Positions 28,713 through 37,952 of a DNA stretch of 64,000 bases are shown here, in pieces. The notes beneath the pieces were generated by a model. It was not told the origin of the DNA. It searched no databases and was given only the letters and a program-made list of their open reading frames with translations. A program made the translations under genes and the position numbers. This stretch comes from Cytophagales bacterium (lineage in GTDB: Bacteria; Bacteroidota; Bacteroidia; Cytophagales; Cyclobacteriaceae): contig JAFLBR010000015.1 in NCBI GenBank assembly GCA_017303795.1, positions 62,001-126,000 of the forward strand, written 5' to 3'. The first letter of the stretch is position 1. Every line of letters begins with the position of its first letter.

Positions 28713-29080
28713 GACTTTACTACCTCGTGTCGCTGAAAAGCTCACCACCTTTTAATAACCCGCAGGCGACACACTTCTTTGCTTTTTATTTTTAACCCAC
28801 CGGCTAAAGCCGGTGGTTACAAGATCGTACGCTCCGCTGGAGCTTGGATTGTCCTTTGGAAGCAGACTTCAACCAAGTTTAGAGTAGGCAGATTCTTTTG
28901 GTCAGCATCACACGCCAAACTCCGTAGGAGTGAAACCTTTAGTAACACCGGACTTCAGTCCGGTGATAGATATGGAGGTGTTGGCGTGTGTTGCGTGTGG
29001 GTGTTTTTGAAATGCGAATTTGTGAGCGACACAAGTTTGGAAACTGTAATCGGGAGATTTACAGAAAGGATTGTAAATCC
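28713..29080. repeat. Composite palindromic repeat, copy B
   Basis: Second copy of the element at 27771-28139, with the same four palindromes in the same order and the same outer GTGTCGC/GCGACAC frames. It differs by scattered substitutions and short indels, more in the outer frame than in the palindromes. The two copies flank the FKBP gene as direct repeats. Confidence 0.85.
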
Positions 29081-29202
29081 AGGTTTATCTATCGTTCGAC
29101 ATCACAGATGTCGAAAAGCTTGCGACAGGGTTTACATTTTATGAATGCTTCATGTGGAATAAGAAGGGGGTTTTATACCTTAAATTTGAAGTTTTTTGTT
29201 AG

Positions 29203-29338
29203 TTATCAACAAATCCACACCCCTTAGAGATACTCCCCGAATTTGCTTCAAAACCACCAATTATTAACAATTGTGCACATTGATTTTGTTAACAAATTCA
29301 CATGTTTAAATGTAGATAACTTGTTGAGTGTGGGGATG
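29203..29338. other. AT-rich cluster of DnaA-box-like sequences
   Basis: Within about 140 bp lie TTATCAACA (29203-29211), TTATTAACA (29261-29269), the perfect palindrome TTTGTTAACAAA (29285-29296) and, on the minus strand, TTATCTACA (29311-29319). TTATCAACA and TTATCTACA are one mismatch from the DnaA box TTATCCACA; TTATTAACA is two away. Short runs of CCACACCCC and GTGTGGGG flank the cluster. It could be an origin or DnaA-regulated site, or a promoter region rich in A+T; the sequence alone cannot decide. Confidence 0.3.
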
Positions 29339-29377
29339 TAATCCTTCTGAAATTTGCGCTTAATAAAATCACCCATT

Positions 29378-29506
29378 ATGAAAGTAAATTTTTTCAGCAA
29401 CAACAATGTTCAGTTTCCGGATGACGGGAAAGGAATTTTTTTAACTATCCTTATTACATTATTATACTTGGCGAGTTTAGTAGTTGTAATAATTGTAGCA
29501 GGTTAG
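29378..29506 (+). CDS. Small single-helix membrane protein (42 aa)
   Basis: An ATG at 29378 opens a 42-codon frame: a polar N-terminus (MKVNFFSNNNVQFPDDGKG) and one strongly hydrophobic helix (IFLTILITLLYLASLVVVII). It ends at TAG 29504-29506. A preceding AT-rich region could hold its promoter. It is unrecognised and could be a true micropeptide or chance, though the helix composition is convincing. Confidence 0.45.
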   Translation: MKVNFFSNNNVQFPDDGKGIFLTILITLLYLASLVVVIIVAG

Positions 29507-29675
29507 GGCTTTGGAAGACTTTAATGGACTGTATGAGCTCTGGATTAATATTGGGGACTATTAGTCTATATTGGTAGGAGAGATTTAGAATCTAATAGAT
29601 TTTAAATACTGTATCGGTAAAATCGTCTTTGAATGTTAATTCTTCTGAGCTATATTCCATTTCAAATTGATCAAC

Positions 29676-30711
29676 ATGAACAGACTTGAATCAATTTTCG
29701 ATTCTATTAAAGAGCGATTAACAAACCCGTTTATATTTTCATTTATAGCGGCTTGGTTAACATTTAACTGGGAAGTTACTCTTGCTTTATTTTGGTTTGA
29801 CTCAGCAGACTTACGGGCAAAGGGATACTCTAACTTAATTGATTTTATAAATGCCAACACAAACAATTGGTCATGGGGAGTTCCGGTCTTGCTGGCATTA
29901 GGGTACACTTTTGGAATGCCACTATTCAAAATGGGTATTGAATGGTTTAATGCACTGGTTTTGAAGTGGACAAATTATAGGTTATTTAAAATTTCGGAGG
30001 AAACGCCAGTTAGCTATGGCAAGTATTTTGAATTAAAAAAGGAGCAAAGAAAACTGATTGATGAATTGGCCTCTGATGTAAACACGGCTTCTCAAAAAGC
30101 TCAAGAGTATGCTGATATTCAGAAAAGAATAGCTGAAACTGAATCAAGTTATGGTTCAACAATTAACGATTTAAAAGTTCAAATTGGGAAAGTGATTAGT
30201 GAGAAGGAGATGTTGCAGAGTCAACTTGCTTCAAACATTAAAAATGTTCAACATGAATTTGATGAGTATAAGAGAGTATCAGAAAAGAGCATAGAATTTA
30301 TAAGTAAATATAACGATCTTTAATGGCCAATGGGAATTTCGATATGATAACAAGATTAACAATATAAGTTTTAGTGAAAGAATTGAAATAATTGATGGCG
30401 TATTTTATTCAATCAGTGGGGAACAATCTCGAAGCACATTGCACATTGATTCCTTTTTTTATGATGTATTAAAAGGTGAAATATTAGTTATATTAGAATT
30501 TATTCCTGGTACTGATGAAAGGAGTTTTATTTCTAAGAAAAACTCCGTTGCTGAAATTGCAAAAACTAATAACCTTAATTTAGTAACAGCTTATAGTCGA
30601 ATAAAAAATCTGCCAATAATAGTTCAGAAGTTAAAATGGAAGGATGATTTGCTTGCTGGTTTTGAAAATATCGAAGCAATTGTTTCGTATAAAAAACTGG
30701 GAGAAACTTGA
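29676..30711 (+). pseudogene. Membrane/coiled-coil protein interrupted by a frameshift
   Basis: The first part, 29676-30323, encodes two membrane segments (NPFIFSFIAAWLTFNWEVTLALFWF, WSWGVPVLLALGYTFGM) and a long coiled coil (about 120-205), stopping at TAA 30321. The next frame (+1) is open from 30304 and continues NGQWEFRYDNKINNISF... to 30711 without its own good start. Joining the two at about 30318 would give one protein of roughly 345 residues. A single-base indel explains the break. It may be a real lesion or a read error. No family is recognised. Confidence 0.6.
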
Positions 30712-30813
30712 GTTAGTAAGATCGAATGACTAGCTTTTGTCAAAGTCTTATATGGAAATTCTCACTTCAATTCTCGTATTAAATTCGTATCCCTTATGCC
30801 TCCATATCTCTAC

Positions 30814-31203
30814 TCACCGCTCCGCTATAAAATATACTTCCTGAATCTTTCCATGCGCTACTTTGTAAATTGCCACTGCATGTAGTTCGGGTTGGCCTTT
30901 TGTAAACAGTACTTGTTCTTCGTCTATTACTGTATTCCCAACTACCACCCGACTTTTAATTGTGCAATGCAAGTCGGGAAGGCTTGTAAATATGCCTGCA
31001 TAATTTTGACGCATGGTCGCTTTTCCTTTGTACATAAGCTGGTTGGGGAAATTGTAAACTTTAACCGTATCGCTGTAGGCTTGCAGAAACAACTCAATGT
31101 TACGCTCGTTATAACCTTTCAGTTGCAGGTCAGCTAATTCGGTTGGGGTTTGGCTGTAGCCTAACGTGGGCAGCAAAATCAGAAGTACAATTGCATATTT
31201 CAT
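30814..31203 (-). CDS. Secreted SnoaL/NTF2-like protein
   Basis: The 129-residue protein has a signal peptide (MKYAIVLLILLPTLGYSQ) and a compact NTF2-like cone fold (LADLQLKGYNERNIELFLQAYSDTVKVYNFPN, MRQNYAGIFTSLPDLHCTIKSRVVVGNTVIDEEQV). Such domains bind small ligands or act as isomerases, but active residues differ between families, so no activity can be assigned. Located 4 bp downstream of the DUF3137 gene. Confidence 0.75.
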   Translation of the reverse strand: MKYAIVLLILLPTLGYSQTPTELADLQLKGYNERNIELFLQAYSDTVKVYNFPNQLMYKGKATMRQNYAGIFTSLPDLHCTIKSRVVVGNTVIDEEQVLFTKGQPELHAVAIYKVAHGKIQEVYFIAER

Positions 31204-31207
31204 AACG

Positions 31208-32137
31208 TTATTCTTTCGTCCAGATTCTAGTATTCAAATCCAATATCTCTACAATTTCTACAAACCGCGTGAGGTAGGTATGAAACTCTTCCAATTGGTT
31301 GTAGTTATCAGCCGGACTAAACAACCACGGAGCTTCAAATAGGTTTTTATTGATGGTAATGGCAATATAAACATGCGAGCCAATAAAAGATAAGGCCACT
31401 TGAGTGTTGAATTTTTTCTTAAGGTTGAGAATGCGTTGCATCAACGCGGGCGAGAGAATGTACCGTGCTTCTACCTGGTCAGTACCATAAATGGCAAAGT
31501 TCTTTTCAAACTCTACATCTTCAAGTTTTATTAATTGCGGCCGCATCATATTCATTTTTTGAAAAAAGCCACCCAGCGTACTGCCAAACACATTCTCCGA
31601 TACATCGGGCAACACAAACGTTTCGCCAATAAAATGTTTGTTGAAGTCGGCAATAAAAAATATCCCTCTGAAGATGGTATGATACGATTTATTTTTTCCG
31701 CCCGATTTATACTGCGTGTGCAATTCAGAAAACCGGATGCCGGTTTTATCAACTGTGCCGGTAAGTAAATCATCGCCCCAATAGCGGTCGGGCCGTGTGG
31801 TAAAAATTTTACTACGATCATAATCCCCGCGGCTGATGCAGGCCAAATGATTATAACTTAAACCATGCGCCTGCGCTATAGCCGCAACAATTTTAGTTTT
31901 ATAACTATGGCGATAGTGTTTAGCCTGATATTGATAGAAAAAAAATATGCCCACACCGGCAAGTATCAGCGGCCACGCGCTGATCTTAAATGCCATAAAC
32001 GCCAAACCGATACCAATACCAATTAAACCGTACAGTTTTATTTTACCCGCAATAGCCTTGCGACTGGTTTCCAGTTCAGCCAGGTTGGGTTGCAGTGTAG
32101 TCTGGTAAAACGACTTAAAGTCGGTAATGCTGTGCAT
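31208..32137 (-). CDS. DUF3137 family membrane protein
   Basis: The 309-residue protein has an N-terminal helical stretch and two adjacent membrane helices (about 52-85, LYGLIGIGIGLAFMAFKISAWPLILAGVGIFFFY), then a large soluble domain. The DUF3137 signature is visible in GIRFSELHTQYKSGG and FRGIFFIADFNKHF. It is the usual partner of LemA, whose gene lies 3 bp upstream; the pair probably acts at the membrane, though the role is not established. Confidence 0.83.
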   Translation of the reverse strand: MHSITDFKSFYQTTLQPNLAELETSRKAIAGKIKLYGLIGIGIGLAFMAFKISAWPLILAGVGIFFFYQYQAKHYRHSYKTKIVAAIAQAHGLSYNHLACISRGDYDRSKIFTTRPDRYWGDDLLTGTVDKTGIRFSELHTQYKSGGKNKSYHTIFRGIFFIADFNKHFIGETFVLPDVSENVFGSTLGGFFQKMNMMRPQLIKLEDVEFEKNFAIYGTDQVEARYILSPALMQRILNLKKKFNTQVALSFIGSHVYIAITINKNLFEAPWLFSPADNYNQLEEFHTYLTRFVEIVEILDLNTRIWTKE

Positions 32138-32140
32138 GCG

Positions 32141-32695
32141 TTACGAATTGAACAAAGCCTTCGCGCTTACATTCTGGCGTTCGGTTTCGGCAATTACAAA
32201 AACTTCTTTGCGTTTAAAGTTGAACATGCCAGCAAAAATGTTTGACGGAAATTTATCTACGGCATTGTTGTAAGCCGTTACTGCGGCATTGTAGGCTCTG
32301 CGTGCGGCCGAGATTTGTTCTTCGGTTTCGTTCCAGCTTCGTTGCAACATCGTAAACTGTTCGCTGGCTTTCAGATCCGGATAATTTTCTACCGACACCA
32401 TCAAACCTTTTACGGTACCCGAAATCTGGTTTTCGATGGCCACTTTTTCATCGGTAGTGGTTGCGGTGTTTGCTCTGGCGCGTAAGTCGGCCAGTTTGGT
32501 AAAAGTTTCGTTTTCGTGTTTCATGTAGGTTTTGGCAACTTCTACCAGGTTGGGTAGCAGGTCGTAACGTTTCTTCAACATAACGTCTATCGTGCCAAAT
32601 GCATTTTCTACATTGTTGCGTGCACCTACCAGGTTATTGAAGGTAAGCACGGCACCGATTACTACGAGTACAATAAGTCCAACGATCAGGAACAT
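32141..32695 (-). CDS. LemA family protein
   Basis: The 184-residue protein has a single N-terminal membrane anchor (MFLIVGLIVLVVIGAVLTF) and the LemA four-helix domain, with NNVENAFGTIDVMLKKRYDLLPNLVEVAKTYMKHE and FPSNIFAGMFNFKRKEVFVIAETERQNV. It is a widespread membrane protein of unclear function, commonly next to DUF3137 or TPM-domain genes. Confidence 0.92.
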   Translation of the reverse strand: MFLIVGLIVLVVIGAVLTFNNLVGARNNVENAFGTIDVMLKKRYDLLPNLVEVAKTYMKHENETFTKLADLRARANTATTTDEKVAIENQISGTVKGLMVSVENYPDLKASEQFTMLQRSWNETEEQISAARRAYNAAVTAYNNAVDKFPSNIFAGMFNFKRKEVFVIAETERQNVSAKALFNS

Positions 32696-32780
32696 ATGCG
32701 AGGGGTTTTAGTTAGGTTCCTAAAGATAAAAATTAGCTGGAATAGAATCTCGCTTTTTTATTTGGTTGGATTGAACAAAA

Positions 32781-32810
32781 AAATAGTCGCCCGTTACGAG
32801 CGACTATTTA
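32781..32810 (-). terminator. Terminator after the Arg/Ser/Asn-rich protein gene
   Basis: AAATAGTCGC (32781-32790) pairs with GCGACTATTT (32800-32809) around CCGTTACGA. On the minus strand the stem is followed by a T-run. It is the 3' terminator for the gene at 32830-34077. Confidence 0.8.
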
Positions 32811-32829
32811 TTCAATCAATTTCTAATTC

Positions 32830-34077
32830 TTAATTTCTTCCTCTTTTACCACCAGAGCCCGAACCAGAACCGGAACCGGATGATCCGGAGTTTGATCTTT
32901 GTGGTTGACCGCCACCGCCCGATTGCCTTTGCGGTGCTACTTCAGGCTTCGATTGGCGCGACTCCTGTCTTACTTCAGTTCGGTTTCCACCTGAGCCAGA
33001 ATTATTCGAACGATTTTCGCGCGGTTGCTCAAACGTGCGGTTGTTATTCTGATTGGTAGAACGTTCACCGGAACTTCGGTTGTTTGAACTATTGTTCCGC
33101 TCAGTAGTGCGCGTATTGCTTTCGTTCGTACTTCTGCGCCACTGGTTTGTTTCCGTAGTGCGATTGGTTTCTTCTCTGCGGCCCTGATTCACATCCGACC
33201 TTTCGCGACTGCTTTCCCGACCCGACCATTCGTTTGAAGCACGGTTTCTGTTAGTGGTTGAAGCACTGCGGTTACGATTATCGTAGCGCATGGTTCTGCT
33301 ATCGCGCGAGTCATCCCGGCCACGGTTTTCGCCATACACAGTTCTGGTAGAGCGATAGGTTCTGATCTGCTCGTGGTGGCGGTTGTACACTACCATAGAG
33401 GTTGCGCGGTGCGGATAATAAATCCGGCTTGCGTAACGAATGCGCGGTGCATCACAATATCTATAGTAAGATCGGTAGCTAACCCACCGTGGATAATAAA
33501 TTCCAAACGCAACCGGCCTCCAGGGGCGCCACCAGAATGGTGTGTAATCCCAATACCAGGGCGAAACCCAGGGCGAATAAAATGGACTATACACGTATTG
33601 CACCATCGGCCACGACCATACATTTATATAGGTGTGCGCAGTAGTAGTGCCGGCATTAATACGCACTTCTTCTGTTGGTTCAATGATAGTTTCAATGCCA
33701 TACACATCGGCATCACCGGTTATTTGTAATACTGCACGACCATCAGCAAATTTTTCGAGCGAGATTACGGCAATATCCTGAAACTCGTTTCGTGCAATAA
33801 TCGCCTGCACGGTAAAGGTGTGAATGTTGCCCTCGTTGCGATCGATTACCCGGATGTAGTCGATGTTGCCATCGCCATTCAGGTCGAGGTTATTCACTTC
33901 CGATTCCGGCAGGTTAAGCAAGCGTTCAAATTCTTCAGGCGAAGCGGACTTCTTGAATAATTCGAGCGCACCTTCCAGGCTGAAATTATCGCCCGGCACT
34001 TCTTCGCGATTCTGCGCATGCACAGTTGCCACTCCCAGCAACAACAGCACGATAGTTTTCATCCACAGCGTTTTCAT
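32830..34077 (-). CDS. Secreted low-complexity Arg/Ser/Asn-rich protein
   Basis: The 415-residue protein has a signal peptide (MKTLWMKTIVLLLLGVATVHAQ) and a folded N-terminal part. The latter contains an EF-hand-like DLNGDGNIDYIRV loop (about 64-76), a Trp/Tyr/Pro-rich middle (WSWPMVQYVYSPFYSPWVSPWYWDY, about 150-205) and a long charged tail (about 240-415) of R, S, N, E and G, ending in a GSGSGSGSGG track. It is probably extracellular or periplasmic. No enzyme motif is present and the role is unknown. Confidence 0.75.
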   Translation of the reverse strand: MKTLWMKTIVLLLLGVATVHAQNREEVPGDNFSLEGALELFKKSASPEEFERLLNLPESEVNNLDLNGDGNIDYIRVIDRNEGNIHTFTVQAIIARNEFQDIAVISLEKFADGRAVLQITGDADVYGIETIIEPTEEVRINAGTTTAHTYINVWSWPMVQYVYSPFYSPWVSPWYWDYTPFWWRPWRPVAFGIYYPRWVSYRSYYRYCDAPRIRYASRIYYPHRATSMVVYNRHHEQIRTYRSTRTVYGENRGRDDSRDSRTMRYDNRNRSASTTNRNRASNEWSGRESSRERSDVNQGRREETNRTTETNQWRRSTNESNTRTTERNNSSNNRSSGERSTNQNNNRTFEQPRENRSNNSGSGGNRTEVRQESRQSKPEVAPQRQSGGGGQPQRSNSGSSGSGSGSGSGGKRGRN

Positions 34078-34256
34078 AGCGTTTTTGTTTGTTTAATTAT
34101 ACGCATCAGAAAACAAAGGGTAGGCCAAACCCCTATAGTTGGCACAACTACCCTAAATGCCATTTCGAATACTTTGATTAGCGAATTTTGCTATTAGCGT
34201 TTTACTACTTTTTTTAAACAGATTTTTAGTACGAAATTCACCCGAATCTATTCTGA

Positions 34257-36302
34257 ATGGCACTTTTCTTTAATATTCGGTTGGTTTTCTGTGCATGCCT
34301 TTTGGTTACAGCAACATCGCAAGCTCAACCTCAGATAGATAGCTTGAAATTAAAGCTTCAGGGTAGCACTAATAACACTACCAGAGCGGAGCTAATATCA
34401 AAAATTGCAGAATCATTTTTTTTATCGGCACGATATGATTCGTTGGGAAAGTATGGCATTGCCCTGGAACAACTCGCAAAGCAGATTGATAATCAGGAGT
34501 TTCAATGGCTGGCAAAAACCTACCAGGCGCAGGCCTACATGCGTGTAGATTCAGCAAAATTCTTTAGCGAAACTCAATCCATACTTAAGATTTGTGAGGA
34601 ACATAAATTTGTAAAAGGGATTGCGATTAATTGTCTTGGCCTGGGTTCGCGGTTGCTTACCTTAGGCAAATACCAAGAGGCATTGCAGTATTTAACCAGA
34701 GGTGCTAAAGCTATAACTGCAGAGCATGATTTAATCGGAATAAAATCCGATTTAATCCGAACTGTTTCTGCTGTTCATCACCATCAAGGCAATTATACCG
34801 AAGCGCTTGAATATGGTTTGGAAAGCAGCAGTCTTGCCGAAGCGCATGGTGACCCGATTCAAGTTTTAAAATCCTATCTTAACCTGGGTGGTTTATATGG
34901 TGAATTAGCATCTGAAGAAAATGGATTAGGCACAGTGAGTGACCGGCAGCGCTATCAGGTGGAAGCCAGAAAGTACATGAAGTTATCGTATCAATTCAGC
35001 AAACAATATGCAAGCAAACTTTCGCAAGGGGCTACGGCTTTTAACCTCGGCTCGTTGTATCTGGAAATACATCAACACGATAGCGCGCGACAGTTTTTGA
35101 ATGAGGCGATTAGGTTAGGTAAAGAAACTTCTTTCCATGAGTTGTTGAGCAATGCCTATCGGGCCACAGCCAAGCTGGTAGCATCCGATTCTGGTTTGTA
35201 CTTTTTAGACCTTGCATTACACGAAGCGGATAGTGCCCGAAATCCTATTAGCAAGGTGGGGACTATGCTAGACAAAGCAAAAATATTTTTTAATGAACAG
35301 AAATCACTTGAAGCGGAGCGGATAGCTCTACTTGTTTTGAGCGATGCTAAAGCGCTTAAACTTTTGAATGATCAGCGGTCTGTTTACTTGCTACTGTATC
35401 AGATCCAGGAGTCGCGACAAAATTATCGTGAAGCATTAAAGTATTACACCCTGCATAATCAGATTAAGGATAGCATCGTAAATGAAAAGAACTTTGCCCG
35501 GATTGAAGAACTGAAAGCAAAATACGAATCGGAGTTAAAGGATAATGAAATCAGAGACCTGGAACAAAGAGCAGCTTTGCAGCAATTGCAGCTCAGGCAA
35601 AAAAATGTGGTAGTGGCAGGTGTTATTTTAGTAACACTATTGCTGGTTGCATTGCTGGTTTTATTTTTCCGGCAACGGGCATACCGGCAACAACAGCAAA
35701 TGCTGCAAATTGAAAATCGTTTTCTTCGGTTTCAGCTCGACCCGCACTTTATATCTAATGCTTTAGTCTCCATTCAGCGATTTATGTTGGAAAATAATGC
35801 GATGACAGCATCAGGTTACCTGGCAAAGTTTTCGCGTTTAATGCGGCAGTTACTCGAATATTCCCGTGCGGAACTAATAACCATTGAAGAAGAAATAGAC
35901 CTACTCAAAAATTACCTTGATATTCAAAAGCTTCGTTTAAAAGATAGGTTTGTTTATACCATTGAAGTAGATGAAAAACTGTTGATAACGGAGCAACGCA
36001 TTCCACCCATGTTTACCCAACCTTTTGTTGAAAATGCAATTGAACATGGGATTCGGGAATTAAGTGCTGGTAAAATTGATATTGTGTTTAAGACTATGAA
36101 TGAAAGTTTACAGATTATCATTCGCGACAACGGGAAGGGAATTGCAGAAGCTGATCATGCCGGAAAAACATCGTTATCAACTAAAATAATTCAGGAGCGG
36201 ATGAACTTGCTTAACAAGACTGGTAAGTTTCCAATTCAATTGTCAGTAAATTCTGGAGTTCAGGGTACAGTGGTAAACTTGATATTACCAATCTATTTGT
36301 AA
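34257..36302 (+). CDS. TPR-containing LytS/YehU-type sensor histidine kinase
   Basis: The 681-residue protein has a signal-like N-terminus, a run of TPR-like helical repeats (about 60-420) and one membrane helix (about 447-470, VVVAGVILVTLLLVALLVLF). The His_kinase domain has its phosphoacceptor in the motif LDPHFISNAL (His497), and an HATPase region follows with NAIEHG and NGKGIAE. The usual motif is NPHFLFN; here it reads DPHFISN. It is followed after 9 bp by a LytTR response regulator, which it presumably phosphorylates. The input signal is probably sensed by the periplasmic TPRs. Confidence 0.88.
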   Translation: MALFFNIRLVFCACLLVTATSQAQPQIDSLKLKLQGSTNNTTRAELISKIAESFFLSARYDSLGKYGIALEQLAKQIDNQEFQWLAKTYQAQAYMRVDSAKFFSETQSILKICEEHKFVKGIAINCLGLGSRLLTLGKYQEALQYLTRGAKAITAEHDLIGIKSDLIRTVSAVHHHQGNYTEALEYGLESSSLAEAHGDPIQVLKSYLNLGGLYGELASEENGLGTVSDRQRYQVEARKYMKLSYQFSKQYASKLSQGATAFNLGSLYLEIHQHDSARQFLNEAIRLGKETSFHELLSNAYRATAKLVASDSGLYFLDLALHEADSARNPISKVGTMLDKAKIFFNEQKSLEAERIALLVLSDAKALKLLNDQRSVYLLLYQIQESRQNYREALKYYTLHNQIKDSIVNEKNFARIEELKAKYESELKDNEIRDLEQRAALQQLQLRQKNVVVAGVILVTLLLVALLVLFFRQRAYRQQQQMLQIENRFLRFQLDPHFISNALVSIQRFMLENNAMTASGYLAKFSRLMRQLLEYSRAELITIEEEIDLLKNYLDIQKLRLKDRFVYTIEVDEKLLITEQRIPPMFTQPFVENAIEHGIRELSAGKIDIVFKTMNESLQIIIRDNGKGIAEADHAGKTSLSTKIIQERMNLLNKTGKFPIQLSVNSGVQGTVVNLILPIYL

Positions 36303-36311
36303 GTTGCGCCT

Positions 36312-37052
36312 ATGAAAGTTGCCCTGATTGATGATGAGGAAGATGCGCGCAAAACGTTACGCCATTTTTTAGTAAGCCTTCAACCTGAATTTGAAATCTG
36401 TGAGGCAAATGGAGTTGTGGCTGGATTGGAGTTGATTCATTCGTTTAAACCAGATCTTGTATTTCTGGATGTGATGATGCGGGATGGGTTAGGTTTTGAT
36501 TTACTAAAACAACTTGCGGCCATAACTTTTAAACTTGTAATTGTATCAGGCCATCAGGAGTTTGCCCTTCAGGCATTTCGCTTTAGTGCAATTGATTATC
36601 TGGTGAAACCTGTTGATGTGGATGAACTGCAAGCAACACTGGCTCGTATTCAGCCAACCACTCCACAATCGTGGCAACAGATAATGGATGTATTAAAACA
36701 AGGTATTCAGCCAGTAACTAATACAGATCGGAAAATTGTGCTGAAGGATATGAACTCAGTCTATGTGGTTTCAGTCAATTCTATTGTTCGGTGCGAGGCA
36801 TCCGACAACTACACCACGTTTCATCTAACCGATCAGTCGCCTATCATTGTATCCCGATCACTAAAGGAGTACGAGGAGTTACTTGCTTCGCATAATTTTT
36901 TAAGAGTTCACCAAAGCCACCTGATCAATATCAATTTTCTGAAACAATTTAATAAACGCGAGGGCGGTAGTGTTACCATGAAAGATGGTAGCGAAGTGCC
37001 GGTTTCCGCTCGCAAGCGTGAGGCACTGATTGCGCAACTCTCCAAATTCTAA
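36312..37052 (+). CDS. LytTR-family response regulator
   Basis: The 246-residue protein has a receiver domain with Asp7/Asp8, phosphoacceptor Asp53 (FLDVMMRDG) and Lys99 (YLVKPVD). The LytTR DNA-binding domain is at about 140-246 (VYVVSVNSIVRCEASDNYTTFHL, FLRVHQSHLININFLKQF). It is the partner of the upstream kinase. It would bind a direct repeat upstream of target genes; the lipoprotein genes downstream are candidates by position only. Confidence 0.92.
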   Translation: MKVALIDDEEDARKTLRHFLVSLQPEFEICEANGVVAGLELIHSFKPDLVFLDVMMRDGLGFDLLKQLAAITFKLVIVSGHQEFALQAFRFSAIDYLVKPVDVDELQATLARIQPTTPQSWQQIMDVLKQGIQPVTNTDRKIVLKDMNSVYVVSVNSIVRCEASDNYTTFHLTDQSPIIVSRSLKEYEELLASHNFLRVHQSHLININFLKQFNKREGGSVTMKDGSEVPVSARKREALIAQLSKF

Positions 37053-37147
37053 ATAGAGTGAGCCGTATTCTCAATGAATGCCTACGGTTACTCGTGTAAC
37101 GCCTTTAGAGATGTAGGAATAGTTTCCTTGCGGTATAAACTAGCATT

Positions 37148-37768
37148 ATGTCGCAAAAAGATACTCAAACCTCTATCTTCAGAATAAGAGGTGCCGCTTT
37201 AATTACCTATTTATTATTCACCTTTTGTTTAGCTTCTCTTTCAGGATGTAAAGACGAGGATGAGGGACCGTTGTTAAGGTTTCAAACCGACAACAAATCT
37301 TATTCCTTAAAGGATGCCAAACTCTACCTGAAATTTGAAGGTTCTTACGAAGGAGCTGTAAATTATACGTATCGCGATTATCTTATTTCTGATGGTGATC
37401 TGATTGAAAGTGAGAGTGGTTGGTCATTAGATCATTACACCAATGCAACTTATCTTATTGCTATTGAATTAGCGATCGAGCAACCGAACCTGCCAGGTAC
37501 TGGCGAGTTTCCGCTTCACCGTTTTTGGGATGATGTTACCGATGGCTCTAACCTGAGCTATTTCTTTGCCCGCTTTGATGGCAACACAATCGATACACCT
37601 GCTACTAATCCCGCTCCGATAATAATTATTAAAGGTGGTGCAGAACCAGATGATAAAATGTCAATTCAGTTCTCGGGCAAAATAGCCTACAGGTCTCAAG
37701 AGGGCGACTTAACATCATTTGATGGTAAACTCGATTTCACGGGGACAGTTATTGACAAACGCGATTGA
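37148..37768 (+). CDS. Lipoprotein of unknown function, paralog A
   Basis: The 206-residue protein has a signal peptide and lipobox ending SLSGC (Cys34). The mature part is beta-rich, with FQTDNKSYSLKDAKLYLKFEG and GKIAYRSQEGDLTSFDGKLDFTGTV. It shares layout and local similarity (NATY, F.F.G.L.Y) with the lipoprotein encoded at 37953-38567, suggesting a local duplication. No family recognised. Confidence 0.7.
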   Translation: MSQKDTQTSIFRIRGAALITYLLFTFCLASLSGCKDEDEGPLLRFQTDNKSYSLKDAKLYLKFEGSYEGAVNYTYRDYLISDGDLIESESGWSLDHYTNATYLIAIELAIEQPNLPGTGEFPLHRFWDDVTDGSNLSYFFARFDGNTIDTPATNPAPIIIIKGGAEPDDKMSIQFSGKIAYRSQEGDLTSFDGKLDFTGTVIDKRD

Positions 37769-37784
37769 TTTCGATTGGGGTTAC

Positions 37785-37815
37785 GGGTTACTCAATATCG
37801 GTAACCCTTTTTTTG
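37785..37815 (+). terminator. Rho-independent terminator
   Basis: GGGTTAC (37785-37791) pairs with GTAACCC (37801-37807), followed by seven or more T's, shortly after the stop of the first lipoprotein gene. Confidence 0.85.
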
Positions 37816-37952
37816 TGCTCTTAAACTCAAACTCTCTGAACCAATTCTCATCCGAAGCCTACGAATACTCATCAGCTCGCCAAAAATTCACCTAAGTGAT
37901 GATTTTAGAGGATTCACATGCGAATATTAAAAGAATACTTAAACATAACGTT

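Noticed and set aside
27941-29227. Short + strand frames within the composite repeats
   Set aside because: They translate palindromic DNA and share sequence only because the repeat is duplicated.
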